Source: Asterochloris sp. CNOR1
Taxonomy: Eukaryota; Chlorophyta; Trebouxiophyceae; Trebouxiales; Trebouxiaceae
Direction: 5' to 3'
DNA length: 64,000 nucleotides
NCBI GenBank assembly: GCA_963969365.1
Contig: OZ017747.1
Span: 248,001 to 312,000, forward strand
Shown: positions 46,357 through 59,600 of the stretch, in pieces
How positions within the stretch are numbered: the stretch's first letter is position 1
How the letters are laid out: each line of letters begins with the position of its first letter
Notes under the pieces: model-generated
Told to the model about the DNA's origin: nothing
Databases searched by the model: none
Seen by the model: only the letters and a program-made list of their open reading frames with translations
Program-made: the position numbers and the translations under genes

Positions 46357-49300
46357 ATGAGGGGAGGCACAGAGCTTGATTATGCTCGCGTACTGGACCC
46401 TGGAAGCAGGATCTTTGGCTCGGAAGATGTGATCAGCAAGATATTCAAGGGCCTTGCAGTGGGAGCTGGTGTGTGTGGAGCCTCGTGTGCAGTCAGCATC
46501 CTGCTGTATCAGCATCTGAGGCGCAGGCAGCACAACCTAAAGGTACAAGCTGTCACCGAGTTCCTTGGAAAACAATCCTGTGGTTTTGGCTTGTCTATGT
46601 CCGTTGATGACAGTCTGATCTACTGTGCAGCCTGCTCCAGAGGACGCTGTCAAGGTGGCAATCTTGGGCACAGGATGGGGCGTGAAGGTGTTGGCTGGAC
46701 TGGCCCGCCTCTTTTTTGCAATAACCAGCACCGCCCTGGCAGCTGCCTGAACTCATGCTGCACTGCCTGCCTGTGACGCTGGCGCCTGCAATGGCATGCA
46801 GGTGCAGGTCCCTGTGTTCAGGCATGCTGGACTCAGCATAGTCTCAGTGTACTCACGGAGTCCCCACAGGGCAGCAGCCCTCGCAGAGCAGGTGAGCCAC
46901 GTCAGCAAACGCCCACAGCTCCTCAACTTGAGCTTTGTGAGGCAGGACGCCTGCAGAGGCGCTCCTCAGACTGCCAAAACCACTGTCTGACCACCTGCCT
47001 GCAGCACCACATTGCTCGTGGTGAAGCAGACGTGCAGCAGGCTGTGTCAAGCCCGGACGGTGAGCCTCACATTCCTTCTGCCACTGCTCAGCGGCTCCAC
47101 CTGTCAGTCAGAGCTGCCTCTGCACCCAATGCACTGCAGCGAGGCTGTCTGGCCGACACTTGTCCTTGCTCTGCAGTTTGAGATCTGAGCTCCCCTGTGC
47201 ACCTGCAGTGGAGCTTGTATCTGTCGTCACACCGCCCGCTCATCACTGCGAGAACTTCCTGTGTGAGTCTGTGCAGGCCTGTGCAGTCCTCACAACAGAT
47301 ACTGCATGGCAGCCAGGGTGCAAACCCTCTCAGCCCAGCTCCAGCTTGGCCAGTGGCCAGAACACTGAGTCGCACTCTGCTGTGGGTCCGGCAGCTGCGC
47401 CAAGCAAAGCAAGAGCTGTACAGGTTGTCACTCCCTACAGCTGTTGCATTGCTCAAGGTTGCACCCTGCATTGAGGGGGATCTGTTCCACAAACTGCCCA
47501 ACTGTGCATGGCTCCCACTGTGATAGCCAGCCTCCTGCTCGGCAGCACGGCCGCCAGCAGCCCAGCGCACACACACGCCTGGCTTGCTGCAGGCGCACTG
47601 CAAGCTGGCAAGCATGTCGTGGTGGATAAGCCCATGGCCCTAAATGCCCAGGAGGGGCTCCGAATGCTGGAGGCTGCTAGGCAGCACCCTGATCAGGTGG
47701 GGTTGGCAGTTTGAACAGCGCGATGCACACACTCATAAGCACCTTCAGCTCAATGTTCCATCTGTGCCCAGCAGCCATTGTGGGCAGGGTGTTGGACTTT
47801 CTGAGCATCAAGTTGCAGCCCACAGACTGCCACCCTGCCGCACCTCAATGCTTGCTTCAACAGTCGGCGTTGACCTGCTCTGCAGGTGGCCCTGGTGGAC
47901 CATGAGCTCAGGTTCTCTCCCATGCTGCTGCAAGCCCAGAGGCACCTGCAGTCTGGAGCGCTGGGGCGTGTCCTGTATGTGCAGGTGGTCTGGTGAGCCC
48001 AAGCGCCTTTCCTCATGTCATCTGCAGCTGTGCAATGCAGGGTCCTTGTCCACTCAGCAGAGGTGTCGCTCGCTCACTCGCTCCCGCAAGTTGTTTTGAC
48101 AGCAGAGGAGCAGCCGCCGTCACCCTCTTCTGACAGCTGCTGACACAACAGAGGATCAGCCAACATGTCAGATGCACCATCCCTCAGAAAAGCTGTTGCC
48201 CAAGCTGAGGAGCAGCAGAGATGTCATCCATCCCGTCAGCTGCTGACACTGCCCTAATAAACAAGCTGAGCATGCCCACCTGCAGGCTTCAGCAGATGCC
48301 CGTCAGAGTCTGGGACTGGTGGGCCAGCAAGGCAGAGGGAGGGGGTGCCATGATGTCCATGTGTCCACATGTCATTGACGCGCTTAGGTGGGTGCCCTCC
48401 TTGCAGCACCGCATCACCAGGCCGGGCATAGTCTGCAGCCACGACACTGCAACCAATGTGGCTTGCTGTGTGCAGCTGCCATGCATTGCAGTTCAACACT
48501 GCGCTGTCAGGGCTCTGCAGGTTGTGAAGATGAGGAAGTCAATGCTATACTGCTGTTCAGTCTCGGGAAGCCTGCTATCAAGCTGTGGCTGTGCTCAGTG
48601 CACAGCTCCCTGTATGCAGCACAGCCATGGCTCACAGAAGTTCTTCATGACAATCTGGACCTATGGTCCGTTGAGTGCAGCTGCCCAGCTGTATGCCCAT
48701 TGATGGCATGGCCTATCAATCAGGCTGAGGAACACCTGCTGACCTTGTTGTTGGCGCATGCTGCAGGTTCCTTCTGGAGGCAGAGGTGTCCTCTGTTGCA
48801 GCACACCTGCAGACATCAGCATCGCCACTGCTGGTGCGCAGCTTTGCCACTCAGAGCAAGCCAACCTGAACAGCCCTGCTGTCAGCTGCAGTTGCAGGGT
48901 CAGCTCTGCACCTTACCTTGCAACGGCAGGCTAGATTTCAGCTTGGTCTCAGTGCTGCACAGCAGTGATGCAAGCATGCAACACCTAGCTGGGCTCTGGC
49001 TGGGTCTCAATGGTGCAACAAACTGTTGCAAATGTGCGCCAACAGGCTTGGCTTCAGCTTGATGTCAGTGCTGCACACCACTGACGCAATTGTGAGAAAG
49101 TCAAGATGTGCCTCAGCCTGGTCTAAATGCTGCACACAGCAGCAACACAGGTCGCAGTTGGCCCATCGCTGCAGCCTGACTGACTGAACAGCACACCTGC
49201 AGGACAGAGCAACAGGAGAGCAGAGGCAGCCCACCTCTGATGACGTGGCCACGCTGCACCTGGAACTCGCCCCACAGTCTGACACAGCCTCCCCCGTGTG

Positions 49301-50115
49301 GGGCGCAAAACCTTCAGCCCCTGCCCATCTGAACGCCACGGTCACCGTGGGCGCAGCAGGCTCTGGCCGGGACACCAGCCTCTTTCTGATCCGCGGGGAG
49401 CGCGGCAGCATCCAGATGGACGCTCTCACTGCCAGCATGCAAGCCTATAGTGAGAGGGGCAAGGTACGATGAACGCATTTTGCTGCCTTGGTTGCTGCCC
49501 ACCTTCTGAGGGCACCAGACAGTGGCACTGGCCAGGCGATGACGTGACGCGGAAGGTTGAGCAGGCGATGCAGCATCTGCTGCCGAGCATCAGGCAGCTG
49601 CATGAAGTGCTATGCTATGCTCCCCCAGGGCTGCATGCGGCGTGCTCGGCAAACCAGGAAGGTGAAGCTGCATATCTTGGGTGTCGGCATCAGGGCATAA
49701 GATGCCAGGGCCAGGTCGAGGTTGTGGCCTGGTACATGTGACATTGCTTTCTTGAAAAGACTTCATTTTCGTTCTGCAAGTTTCCAAGTAGAGCCCTGGC
49801 CTGTTTGCAGCTGTCAGGCCCCAGAGATGGCTCACCGGGCCGGTGCTGCACTGCTGGTCATTGCAAGTGCACCATTTGCCCACCTCTGTGCAGGTTGTGA
49901 CTCAGGTGCGCCCCAGTCAGAACAATGCGGCGGTTCTGGGGACGCTGCAGCTGGGGCGCAGCCTGCAGAGGGCGCTCGGCCCCCAGCAGGACCGCTCTGC
50001 ACTGCAGCCTGCTGCTAGCATTGCTGACGGCCTCGCTGTACTGGAAGCGTTTGATGCAGCACAGACAAGTGCCCAGCAGGGGGGGGTCAAAGTGAAAGTT
50101 GTAGTCAAGCGATAA
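46357..50115 (+). CDS. Membrane-anchored GFO/IDH/MocA-family oxidoreductase
   Basis: Twelve exons with fitting phases: 46357-46542, 46631-46681, 46802-46891, 47005-47059, 47209-47262, 47593-47696, 47886-47984, 48296-48387, 48767 to about 48830, 49224-49463, about 49511-49600 and 49894-50115; roughly 390 residues. Exon 1 is separate in character: a short soluble start, a hydrophobic helix (GLAVGAGVCGASCAVSILLY) and RRRQ, so the enzyme faces the cytosol or stroma from a membrane. Exon 2 begins the Rossmann fold (VKVAILGTGWG), continued by VQVPVFRHAGLSIVSVYSRS, VELVSVVTPPAHH and the catalytic-lysine loop AGKHVVVDKPMALNAQ (EKP in many relatives). The C-terminal alpha/beta part follows with GGGAMMSMCPHVIDALR and SDDVATLHLEL. 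These enzymes use NAD(P) and reduce or oxidise sugars or related compounds; the substrate cannot be told. Plant oxidoreductases with GTGWG...VP are the closest pattern I know. Confidence 0.83.
48935..49175 (+). repeat. 60-base tandem repeat, four copies, in an oxidoreductase intron
   Basis: CAGCTTGGTCTCAGTGCTGC and variants recur at about 48938, 48997, 49058 and 49118, spaced close to 60 bases. The array ends just before the acceptor of the exon at 49224. Confidence 0.75.
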
Positions 50116-50686
50116 GATAATGATGTCAAGGACCCTTGTTTGTTCTTGATCCTGTATTTCATGCATGTTGCCTGTGTCTGCAATTGCATTTGCGTAGCCG
50201 CCTCTGTGTTGTAAGATGATTATTGCCTGCCCTTTTTTGACAAAGCATGCTGCTTGCCTCATCATCACCTCTTGAACGGCACTTGCACATTGATGAATAC
50301 ATTGGATAATGGGTCACACACTTCCTGCTGATGGATGGGGACAGAATCACGCAATTTCCAGAACAGCCAGAATTGGCCAACAGAAGAGACTAGGCTTCAT
50401 ACGCTCTTTCAGGGAATGCAATGCAACGGGGGTCATCCTGGGATCTGACATGAAAAGGGGCACCCTCACACTCCAGAAGTTTTGCAGTTCTCTCAACGCC
50501 TGAATGCCCCTTTCCTATGATGGGGCTTCAGCACTTCTCGGGCAGGGTCACATGGGTTCTACTTGCGGCTGCGTTGTGGCAGTTTGACCACACTGAGCGG
50601 GGTCCAGTCCTGCCTTTTACTTCCAAGCCACCGCCTGCCACATTTGACGGGGTGACGGTGAGTGACGGTGGATGCTGCCACACATT
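50116..50686. other. Convergent intergenic region
   Basis: Holds the 3' UTRs of the oxidoreductase (plus) and of the TRP/FLC-like gene (minus). No coding exon seen. Confidence 0.5.
50210..50214 (+). terminator. TGTAA polyadenylation signal of the oxidoreductase gene
   Basis: TGTAA lies 95 bases after the TAA stop at 50115 and matches the usual chlorophyte signal. Confidence 0.55.
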
Positions 50687-53600
50687 CTACTTGCGGCCTC
50701 CAAACCAGCGCCACCCTCCACGGCTGCTTTTGCTGTTTGCCTGCTGCAGACGGGTGCTATCGCCATGGCTGCCATCTCCAGCAGCACTCTGCCCAGACTC
50801 GTCAGGGTCATGTTGGGGCTGGGCATGAATTGCCGCAGCAATCTCAGACGAGCTGGCGGTTTGCATGGAGCTGTTTCCCATGTTGGCAGTTAGGATGCCT
50901 GTCTCGATGTCTGTAGAGCCAGTGTCCAGAATGGAATCATCGTCTGGCTGCTGCTGCTTGCCACTTCCCTGCAAGGGCAAGCACAGTAGCCAGGTCACAG
51001 AACACTCCTTCATGTCAGGGTTCAGACCAATCTCTGTGGGCACACGCCCTGCCTTGATCGCAGAACAATGAGGTCACATGCCACTCTTGGAACCAAAGGG
51101 GCAGGCATAGCAATATGTTCAGGCTTCATTCCTCTGACCTAAGGCAGCACTCACTCGTAAACCGAGGTTGCTGAGCCCCTAGGGTTGCGCAATAAAGTTC
51201 ATCGCTGAGACCAATTGTGCTGTGCAAGTCAAAGTGTTGGCCTCAAAGCTGGGCTTGGCAAGGGCACTGCAAGCATGCTGCGCCCTCATGTTGCTCAGGA
51301 GGCACAGGTGCAGCAGCACCTGCTGCCGTGCAGCCCAGCATGCAAACAAATGCTGCCATGCCACAGCCTGAGTGCCAACCTGACACAGCCTCAGTGCCGC
51401 AGCCTCAGTGCCACAGCCTCAGTGTCACAGCCTCAGTGCCAACCTGACACAGCCTCAGTGCTGCAGCCTCAGTGCCAGCCTGACACAGCCTCAGTGCCAA
51501 CCTGCCACAGCCTCAGTGCCACAGCCTCAGTGCCAACCTGGCACAGGAGATGGGGCGCCTCACCTGTGCGATGTAGACTGCAGCCCTGTCTGCTGCGCGC
51601 TGCCCCTTGCTGGCCGGCATGGTGCTGGACGTCACTGGGCTGCCCCAGCCATGGGCCTTCAAAGCCCCAGCCACGCCTGCGCCTCCAGACTGCAGGCACA
51701 GCCTCACGAGATGAGGGGCTGACACTCCCAACAGGCAAGCCACAAGCCCCAGCAGGCATCATGATGGCACATAGGGCCCTGAACACGACAAGACCCTTGT
51801 GTGGGGAGTTCTGAGGCAGACCAGCAACACATAGTTCACACGATGTGGAGGGAGAGAAAAAAAAATGTCAGCGCCATGTACACCCACTGACCTGGGCAGT
51901 GTTGCTGTTGGCGCGGCTGGCATTGTTGCTGCTGCCTGCCACGCTGGCGCTTCTGCTGCTGCTGGCCACCTTGCCTGCCAGACCTGCCCAACGCGTTCTG
52001 GCAACAGCATCAGCTGGTAAGTTGCCAACCTGCAGGATGCACAACACAGTAAGCTTGAGCACAGAAGGAAATTGGAAGTTGGATTGTAGGCAGGTAACCA
52101 CCTAAAAAGAGGGATGCAGAGCTTCAACTTCTTTGCAGGGGGTGAACACATGTTTAGACACAGCCAAGTCAGCATGGTTCACACCTCAAGCGACCAAGGA
52201 GAACTGCACACTTAAGCAGCCAAGGCAGGTTCAAGGGTCCGACTCATGCTGGAAGGAGGGTGCAACAGCCAAGGCACGGGGACAGTTGGCAGCCTCCTTG
52301 GTCAAAGATAAGTGATCAAGATTTGCGGCTCCAGGTGTGCAGGCAGTGCCACGAAATTAGGGTGCAGCAGCCAAGCAGGGGAAGATTTGATCACCACCCC
52401 TTGACTGAAAATGGTATGCAGTTGGCTGGCAGCAGTGCAAAAAATTGAAGCAGGACAGGTTGGCAGCATTCCCCAAAGTTCACCTGCATGGTCTGGTGCG
52501 CATCGTGGCGCCTCCGGCCAAACATGGACTTGGGTGACGCCACGCCAGAGGAGGCAGGCTGCTTGGTCTGCGGGAGCAGGGCAACAGGTGGGTGAGGGCG
52601 CCATGGCAGGGGGATGGCAGGGTGATGCATGTCACTGCAAGAGATGGCACCAGATTGGTGCAGGCGCCTTGGAACGGCGATGGCAGAGTGTTGCAGGACC
52701 TGTCGGCCAGCTCACGCAGCAGAGCACCCTCGTCAGTCAGCTCGCAGAGGCAGCACATGCAGCAGAGCACCCACGCCGCTCAGCGTGCCCAAGGCGGCAC
52801 AGGCTGGTGGCAGCACACGCAGCGCCAACACAAAAGCGTGCAATTCAGTGACAACCCTGACAATGGATGAGCTGCTGCCAGCCCAAGCCTCAGTCTTGCA
52901 GCTGACGGGCTGACCGGTATTTGATCCCCTATCTGTGATCAGCGTGCTAGCGCATAAATAGAGCAGATGTGCAAGCCACCAGAAGCAGCTCTGCCACTCA
53001 ACTCCCCGCATCGAAGCAAGTGCAACCTCACCTGCCCAATCTGAGTCTTGATGGCCACCTTGGACAGGGGCTGCGCGGCTGCCCATATGTTGGCGTACAG
53101 CTGCTGCCGCGCGTCCTCCAGCTCTCTGCGGTGCAGGCTGCGCCGGAACAGGCCGACCTGCAGCGGCAGTATAAGATTAGTAGGTGAGACTTCGCACCTG
53201 AGCTGCTTCATTGTGCATATGGCACCATTTGGTGAGCTGGGGACATGTGCAATGCAGCCAGCTTACTTCAGTGGACAGGCCAGGTCAGCCATGATGACAA
53301 AGGACACAGGAATGATGAGCGAAGGCGGTGCTTGCGTGCTGTTTCAAGGGTCAGAGCAGGCGCCTTAGGTAGAGCACAAGTTTCCAAGAAAATGCAAGGC
53401 ACTTGCGAAGCCCTGCATCTTGCTGTGCAACAACAGGTGCTGGCAGGAGCGTGGTTGCCACAGCGTCCCAGTCAGAACATGTGTATGTGGAAAGTAACAT
53501 GCTATCACAGAAATGGCAGCAGGCTGCAGCCAGCTGGCCACAGCAGCCGATGAGGTGTGACAAGCAGCTAAGGTATGTGCCAGCCAAGTGGGGGCCACTA

Positions 53601-56600
53601 TTGCCAACTTGAGGCAAAGCGCTGCAGGTTGGGCCTACCTTGAGCGTCTTGCTCATCCAGCGGTCACAGTACTTGCGCGCCAGGATGTGTTCGTCCTGCA
53701 GCACAGGGTGGTCCCATGCGCTACAATTTCCGGAGTGCTGTGCAGTAGGCTGCTCAATGCTACCGCACGTCTGATGCAGAATGTGGCAGGAGGCAGAGCT
53801 GGCTCCATTAGCACAATCTTGTGTGGGCAGCATCCCCATAGCAGCTGTAATGGGGCAACAAGACACACACATAAAGGCAGCGGGTTCGTCATGGCCACAT
53901 GCTGCCGATGCTACATTACATGTACATGAAGCAGGAGGCAGGCATGGTGCTTGCTCCAGCATGCCTGCGCTGCATAACCTTTCAAACATGGCTGAGCCGC
54001 ATGATCTTTTAACAGGCCTGGCCAGGGCAAAGCATCCCCCGGTGCCCACAAAGATCAAGGCAAGAGCGACCAGGCAGCGCTGACTCACCCGCTCCATGAC
54101 CTGCCAGACTGTCTTGGCAAAGCGCACGTCGCCGCGCGGCTTGCAGCAGGGCAGGTACTCGGCTGCCAGGGGGATGATGGTGTCGCGAACCAGCCCTGAG
54201 ACAGACTCAAGCTGCACCATCAGCTGGACCACGAAGCCGAAGCCCTTGAGGGCCAGCATGATGATGCCCAGTGTCAACCTGCGGGGGCAAATAACAGATG
54301 TCTACAGCCAACACAGTTGTGCTCTGTGCACCAGAATCAGAGCCACACGCCTTCGCGTACCATGGCCTGCAGATGTCTGCATGGCAGGAAAGCTCAGAGC
54401 TATTGGAGATATGTATCGTCTTGATGACTGGGGGAGATGTGACCTGCGTCGTAGTCCCAGCCCAAAACTTGCCAGATACGGCAGCAAATGGTGATCAGTG
54501 GCACCCTGAGCAGCTGCCACGCCCACAGTTGCCGGACACCTACCTCTTTAGGCTACAACCAGTCAGCCTCTCTTGTCAAAGGACCCTGCTGGTCTGGCAA
54601 GGACAACAAATGACACTCAACTCACCGGAAGTGGTCATTCTCGCTGGGGCCCGTGATGAGGATGATGCCGCAGACAAAGACGCCGAAGGACATGAGCTCC
54701 CCCACCAGCTTGGCAATCAGGTCAGCGCGATCGCTGCAGGGCTGGAGCAGGCGCAGGTAGAGGAAGCTCACCAGACTGAGCACCATGAGAGCAATCACCT
54801 GCAGACAGAGTGCACACTGCATCAACAGCCCTTTTGCATGGGTTGCGGTCTCATGGGAGCAAACAGCACTTCTATCTGTTCACACATTCAGCTGAGGAAA
54901 CATGTTGGCTGAGGTAGAGAGTGCCTGTTACGGATTGGAAGCAAATGCAGGCTGCACGGGATGCGGTCAAGTTCATGAAGAAGGCAGCAGCTGTGCTTCC
55001 TGCATGCAGGCCACCATTCAGCAACACAACAGCGAAGCGCCTGCCCACCAAGACAGCGCCACTGGGCTCCAAGCTGATGCCTGGCACCTGCCAAGCATGC
55101 GGGGGGCAGGCCTGCAGATGCTTGAAGGTTTCTCGAAGAGCAGTAGTCAGCCCACCTGTCCATAGCTGGGGTTCTGGGCAATGCCCTTGAGCAGCAGGGC
55201 CTGCGCCACCACGTTGATCAGGTCGAACAGGGAGGCGAAGGCCTGCAGCTGGTAGCGGTACAGGCGTCTGCGGTGCCTGCAGCAGGGGGGCAAGACCTGA
55301 GACATGTCTCACAGCACCTGCAGCCGTGTGATTGCAGCGCCTCACAGGCCACCAAGCTTAAGATGCTTTTGATGGTACACCACCTAGAAACGTGACAAAA
55401 ACTGATTACGCGGCCGCGGCGGCCCAAGTGCATGCTTACAAGATAGAGGGAGCCCTTCAGGGCTCCCCGTTACAGGCTCAAACAAGCCACAAATCTGCTG
55501 CTGTTCTTCAAACAGCTCAGCCCTGGGCTGCAAGCTCAAATAACCCACCAAACCAGGTGGTGTGATGCGTCTTGCAGCAGAAGTCAATGGCTGCGAGACG
55601 CACCACAACACCTGATTTGGGAGAGGAGCTGTGCGGGTCAGCTGGACACATGCACCACCATGTGAGCCTCCACCACATACTCACAAGTCGTGGCTGGCTG
55701 TCCAAGCTGCGACACCCAACAAAGACGTTTAGTGCTGGTTGGTGCCTCCAGTATGTGCAGAGGCTCACCCAAAGGATAGCAGTGGCTGCCCTGGCTGCGA
55801 CTCCAGCTTTCCGCGGTTCACCCAGCCAGTGACTGGGTCGGCCTGGTAGGTGGCCCCCTTGAGCACCATGGGGGGGCCCCGGTTGTCTGTGAACAGGGCC
55901 CCATACTTCTGGAGGAAGCGCGAGTCCGCGCGGCGCACCACTGCCCAGGTGCCCTCGGGGTGGGAGCGCCCCAGGAGGAGCACGCCCAGGACATGGATGA
56001 CCCAGTTGTGCTTGCGCTTGCCCTGCATCAGCAGGAAGCCGGGTTGCTTAGACTTGGGTGCCAGCTTCCAATCGCTTGAGTCCAGCAGTTCTGGCAGTGG
56101 GGCTTCAGGCCTTGAGGTTTGCACTCAGCAGCCAGACGTGCTTGCCCTGTGGCAGCTTGCTGGCACGTTGCCTGGCATCTGGTGCGATGACTCAGGTCAC
56201 ATTGGTTGGGCTGGGATACAGAATCAAATGCTGAGGTGTGCATGCCCGCCACTGCCGTAGGTCTGCAGCCATCCAGGGGGGCTCAAAATTGGCAGGGCTG
56301 CACGAGCTTGCACTGAGCTGGTTCCCATGAACATGATGCCCTGGCAGGCCTGACAGCCTGCTTGGCATGCATATGCGAATATGCAGGCGGCCGACCTCAA
56401 GCTGCGCTGCCCAGTGCTGGTTTGGACGGCCGTGCCTCCTGCTGCCCACCAGCAGTCCTGATATAGAGCAGCATGCTTGAGCACAGTGCAGGTTCACCTG
56501 CAGCTTCTCCTCGTCCAGGATGAAAGCAGCCTTGCGGAGGGGGACCTGCACCACGCGCGTGAAGATGAGGTAGAAGCTCCAGGCGAGGAAGACGACTGGG

Positions 56601-59600
56601 ATGAACACCACCAGGATGACTCCCACAGCAATGTCTCCAGGGCTGCCGCTCTGGAACAGGTCTGCAGGCAGTTGGATCGTGTGAGCACAGAGTCTGGAAG
56701 GGTTTCGGTGTGCAGATGACGCCAGCATTGAGGGGGACCCTGTTGACGGAGACTGCCTGGAATGAGGGCACTCCTATTGCACAAGATGCCAATACCACCG
56801 AGGACTGTCTGGGTGAGTAGGGCGGGAAGGTGGCGACCAAACCCTTGAGTACACAACGCCACCAGTGGCGACCCTGTGAGCGGACGGGCATCATAGAGAT
56901 TGGGACCCAATGTTGATGTGTACAATGCCAGCAATAGAGACCCTGTAAAAGTACAGGTTTTGTAAACTGGAAGATGGGGACACAACACCTTTTCAAAGAT
57001 TGCCAGCAGCACCACACTGTCCCTCTGCCCAGGGCATGGAAGGCTGCTCTGGTGCAGGAAGACAATGCAGCACTAGCCCCAGCAGCGCTGCCGGCTGCCA
57101 CCCGTCAGGGGCTGCTCTGACAGCTGCAGTGCAAAGCAAGGGTAAGAGCCGCAGGCGGCTTAGCAGACAGCTCGGTCATCTCATTAACCTACTGAAACCT
57201 GCAGCAGCATGCCACTGAGCAGCACTCTAACATGAACAGGCACTGCACTGGTCCCAGATGATGCAGCCTGTGACTCACTTGCAGCCCCCTCGGCAGTGGC
57301 CGGCACAGCCAGGGCCATCACGAAGAGCTGCGGCCGGGGGAAGTAGAGCATGTCCGGCAGCGTCCAGCGGCGCGTCACAAACAGCAGGAGCAGCACTATG
57401 TGGACCAAGGTGACTGCCGCCAGGCCGATGGCCACCCACACGATGATGCGAGTGATGCGCAGGTAAGGGTTCTCGATGTCCGACCCCAGAGCTGCGGCCT
57501 GCACACATGACATAACAGCTGTGAGTGGCAGAGCTGGCCGCAAGGTAGGGTCTGGTCCTGCCAGACCGCCAAGCTGCCGTTGGGCAAGCTTCAGTGTGGC
57601 TTCAATCTGACATGGCTTACTAAGCAGTGCAAAGCAGGATTGCTAAAACGGCTCACCCAGCATCCTGTGCTGTCCAGGCCGACAGGTTGAATAAGATCAG
57701 GGATTAGGTCCTCCAGGATATAAGCCCATGTATGACAGGGGCGAGGCAGAACCAATAACTCAGGAAGCGGTGGGCCAGGCCGCACAGACCCAGAGGGAAT
57801 CAGGACCAGAGCTCTGTCTCAGCAGACTCACCTGGATGTCCTGAGCTCGGGTCACAGCCTGGCTGCCAGGCAGGGAGGTGGTGGCAGTCGTGTTGGTGTC
57901 ATCAAGGGAGACGCCTGTGCTGGAAACCACCAAGCGCTGGCCCATGATGGAATCAGCCACGTTCTGGGCCACTGACGTCTGCAGGTGAGCAGGGAGCGCT
58001 GGGCCCAGATACAGGTGTCCCCAGCTGCCTTCAGAATCTGCCTGCAGCTGCCTGTGAAGCCGTGCAGCAAGGACAAGACTGCTGCTGGGCGGCTGCTCTG
58101 CTGGCAGACAGGCCTGCCCTTGCAAGCGAATGTGCTTGACCGGAGAGTGCAGGGTTTGTGTGAAATGACGCTAGGTGACAACTGGCCTTCAGCTCTTGAT
58201 CAGTGAAGGCCTGTGAAGTGAGCACTCACCTGCAGAAGAGCCCTGCGGGGGGAAGCCATGTCCTGCCGCGCCAGCATCTTGCGACCGGGTTGCGAGGCTG
58301 CACAGCCAGGCACTCTTTGTTTTGAAATATAGACAGCAGGCCTCCTCCTTCATGCAGAATGCATCAGGCCGAGTTGTAAGCAGAGCAAGCAGCCCAAGCC
58401 GCCACACACAGGCAGCTACACAGGGGCCTGGCATGCAGGCTGGCATGCTGATTTGACAGGCGGTGGCTCAGCCTTTGGCCGGTGGGGGGCCCCAGCATGG
58501 CTCCCAAAGAAAGGTCAATGCGCATCCATAGCAGGTCAGCGTTACAGGCAGGAGTGGCGCGGGAACTGCAAATTGACACTTAACAGGCTGTAGCGGCCAG
58601 CACAGCATACAGGCTCACCAGCAGACTGAGTGGATGTGCCTGTGGCGGCAGACCCAGGAGCCAGAGCTGCAAGGCAGGAACACAGATTGAGAAGCAATGT
58701 GTGTTGGCCTACTCCTGCTGCGAGCCCAATCAGCCCATGCAAAATCAGCAGCCCTCCCATGACAGGCCAGCTACGGGCTCCACATGTCTGAAGGCAACCA
58801 TATGGAGAGCGCCAATGCGTCAGGGCCGGCATGTGTTGGATTCTTTACAGAGCCTGCAGGGCCACCTAATGGCCACACTGGGGCGTCTGACAGTCAAAGT
58901 CACCAGCACAGCTCAGGGTGTGCCAGCATGTGGCTCTGCACAAGCACGTTGTCGCCTTGGGGTCCACCCGGCCGCCCCATTATAGGGCAGCCGAGCCCTG
59001 CGCAGCGTCACTGCTGTGGTCTGCCACTCACCCACTGCTGACGCCTCAGTAGGCAGCTGAGAGTAGCCGCTGCCGCTGCTGCCTGTGTCAAAGGGGTCAC
59101 CCAAAGCGACAGGCGTGGCGGGAAAGCCTGTGGTGTACACCTGAGGTGCCTGAGTGCCAGAGGCATCGCCGATGCGCCAGGGAGCACTGCAGGGAGCGAC
59201 ATAGGTGTCAAGCGAGCAAGACAAAGAATGAGCTTTCCAGCTTGTACAGCTCGAGCAGACAATGCTGATGGCCTAGAACGCAAAGCAGGCAGCCTGTGCT
59301 GTGCACGCGCTCTGCCAAACATCTTTCTCAAGGAAGATAACTTTGAAGTGAATCAGCAAGCAGCGCATATCAATGAGTGAAAACCAGCATGAGATCACCA
59401 CGGACACATGGCTGCCTTGAAGTGTACATCACAGGGTGCCAGTGGCTTGTAAAGCACTTAAAGCAGTGGCTCGAGGCCTCACGTGATGTCGAAGGCCAGC
59501 CAGTTGAAGCTGCTGGCGATCTGCTGGTAGTTCTCTGGCAAGCGCCCCACGTTAAGGAAGGACGTGTAGTAGAAGGCCTGTCCATACAGCAGCATGTACA

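Noticed and set aside
53351-54277. Continuous minus-strand frame of 308 codons
   Set aside because: Only its first part (54088-54277) and the stretch near 53640-53699 are real exons of the TRP/FLC-like gene; the rest is intron that happens to stay open.
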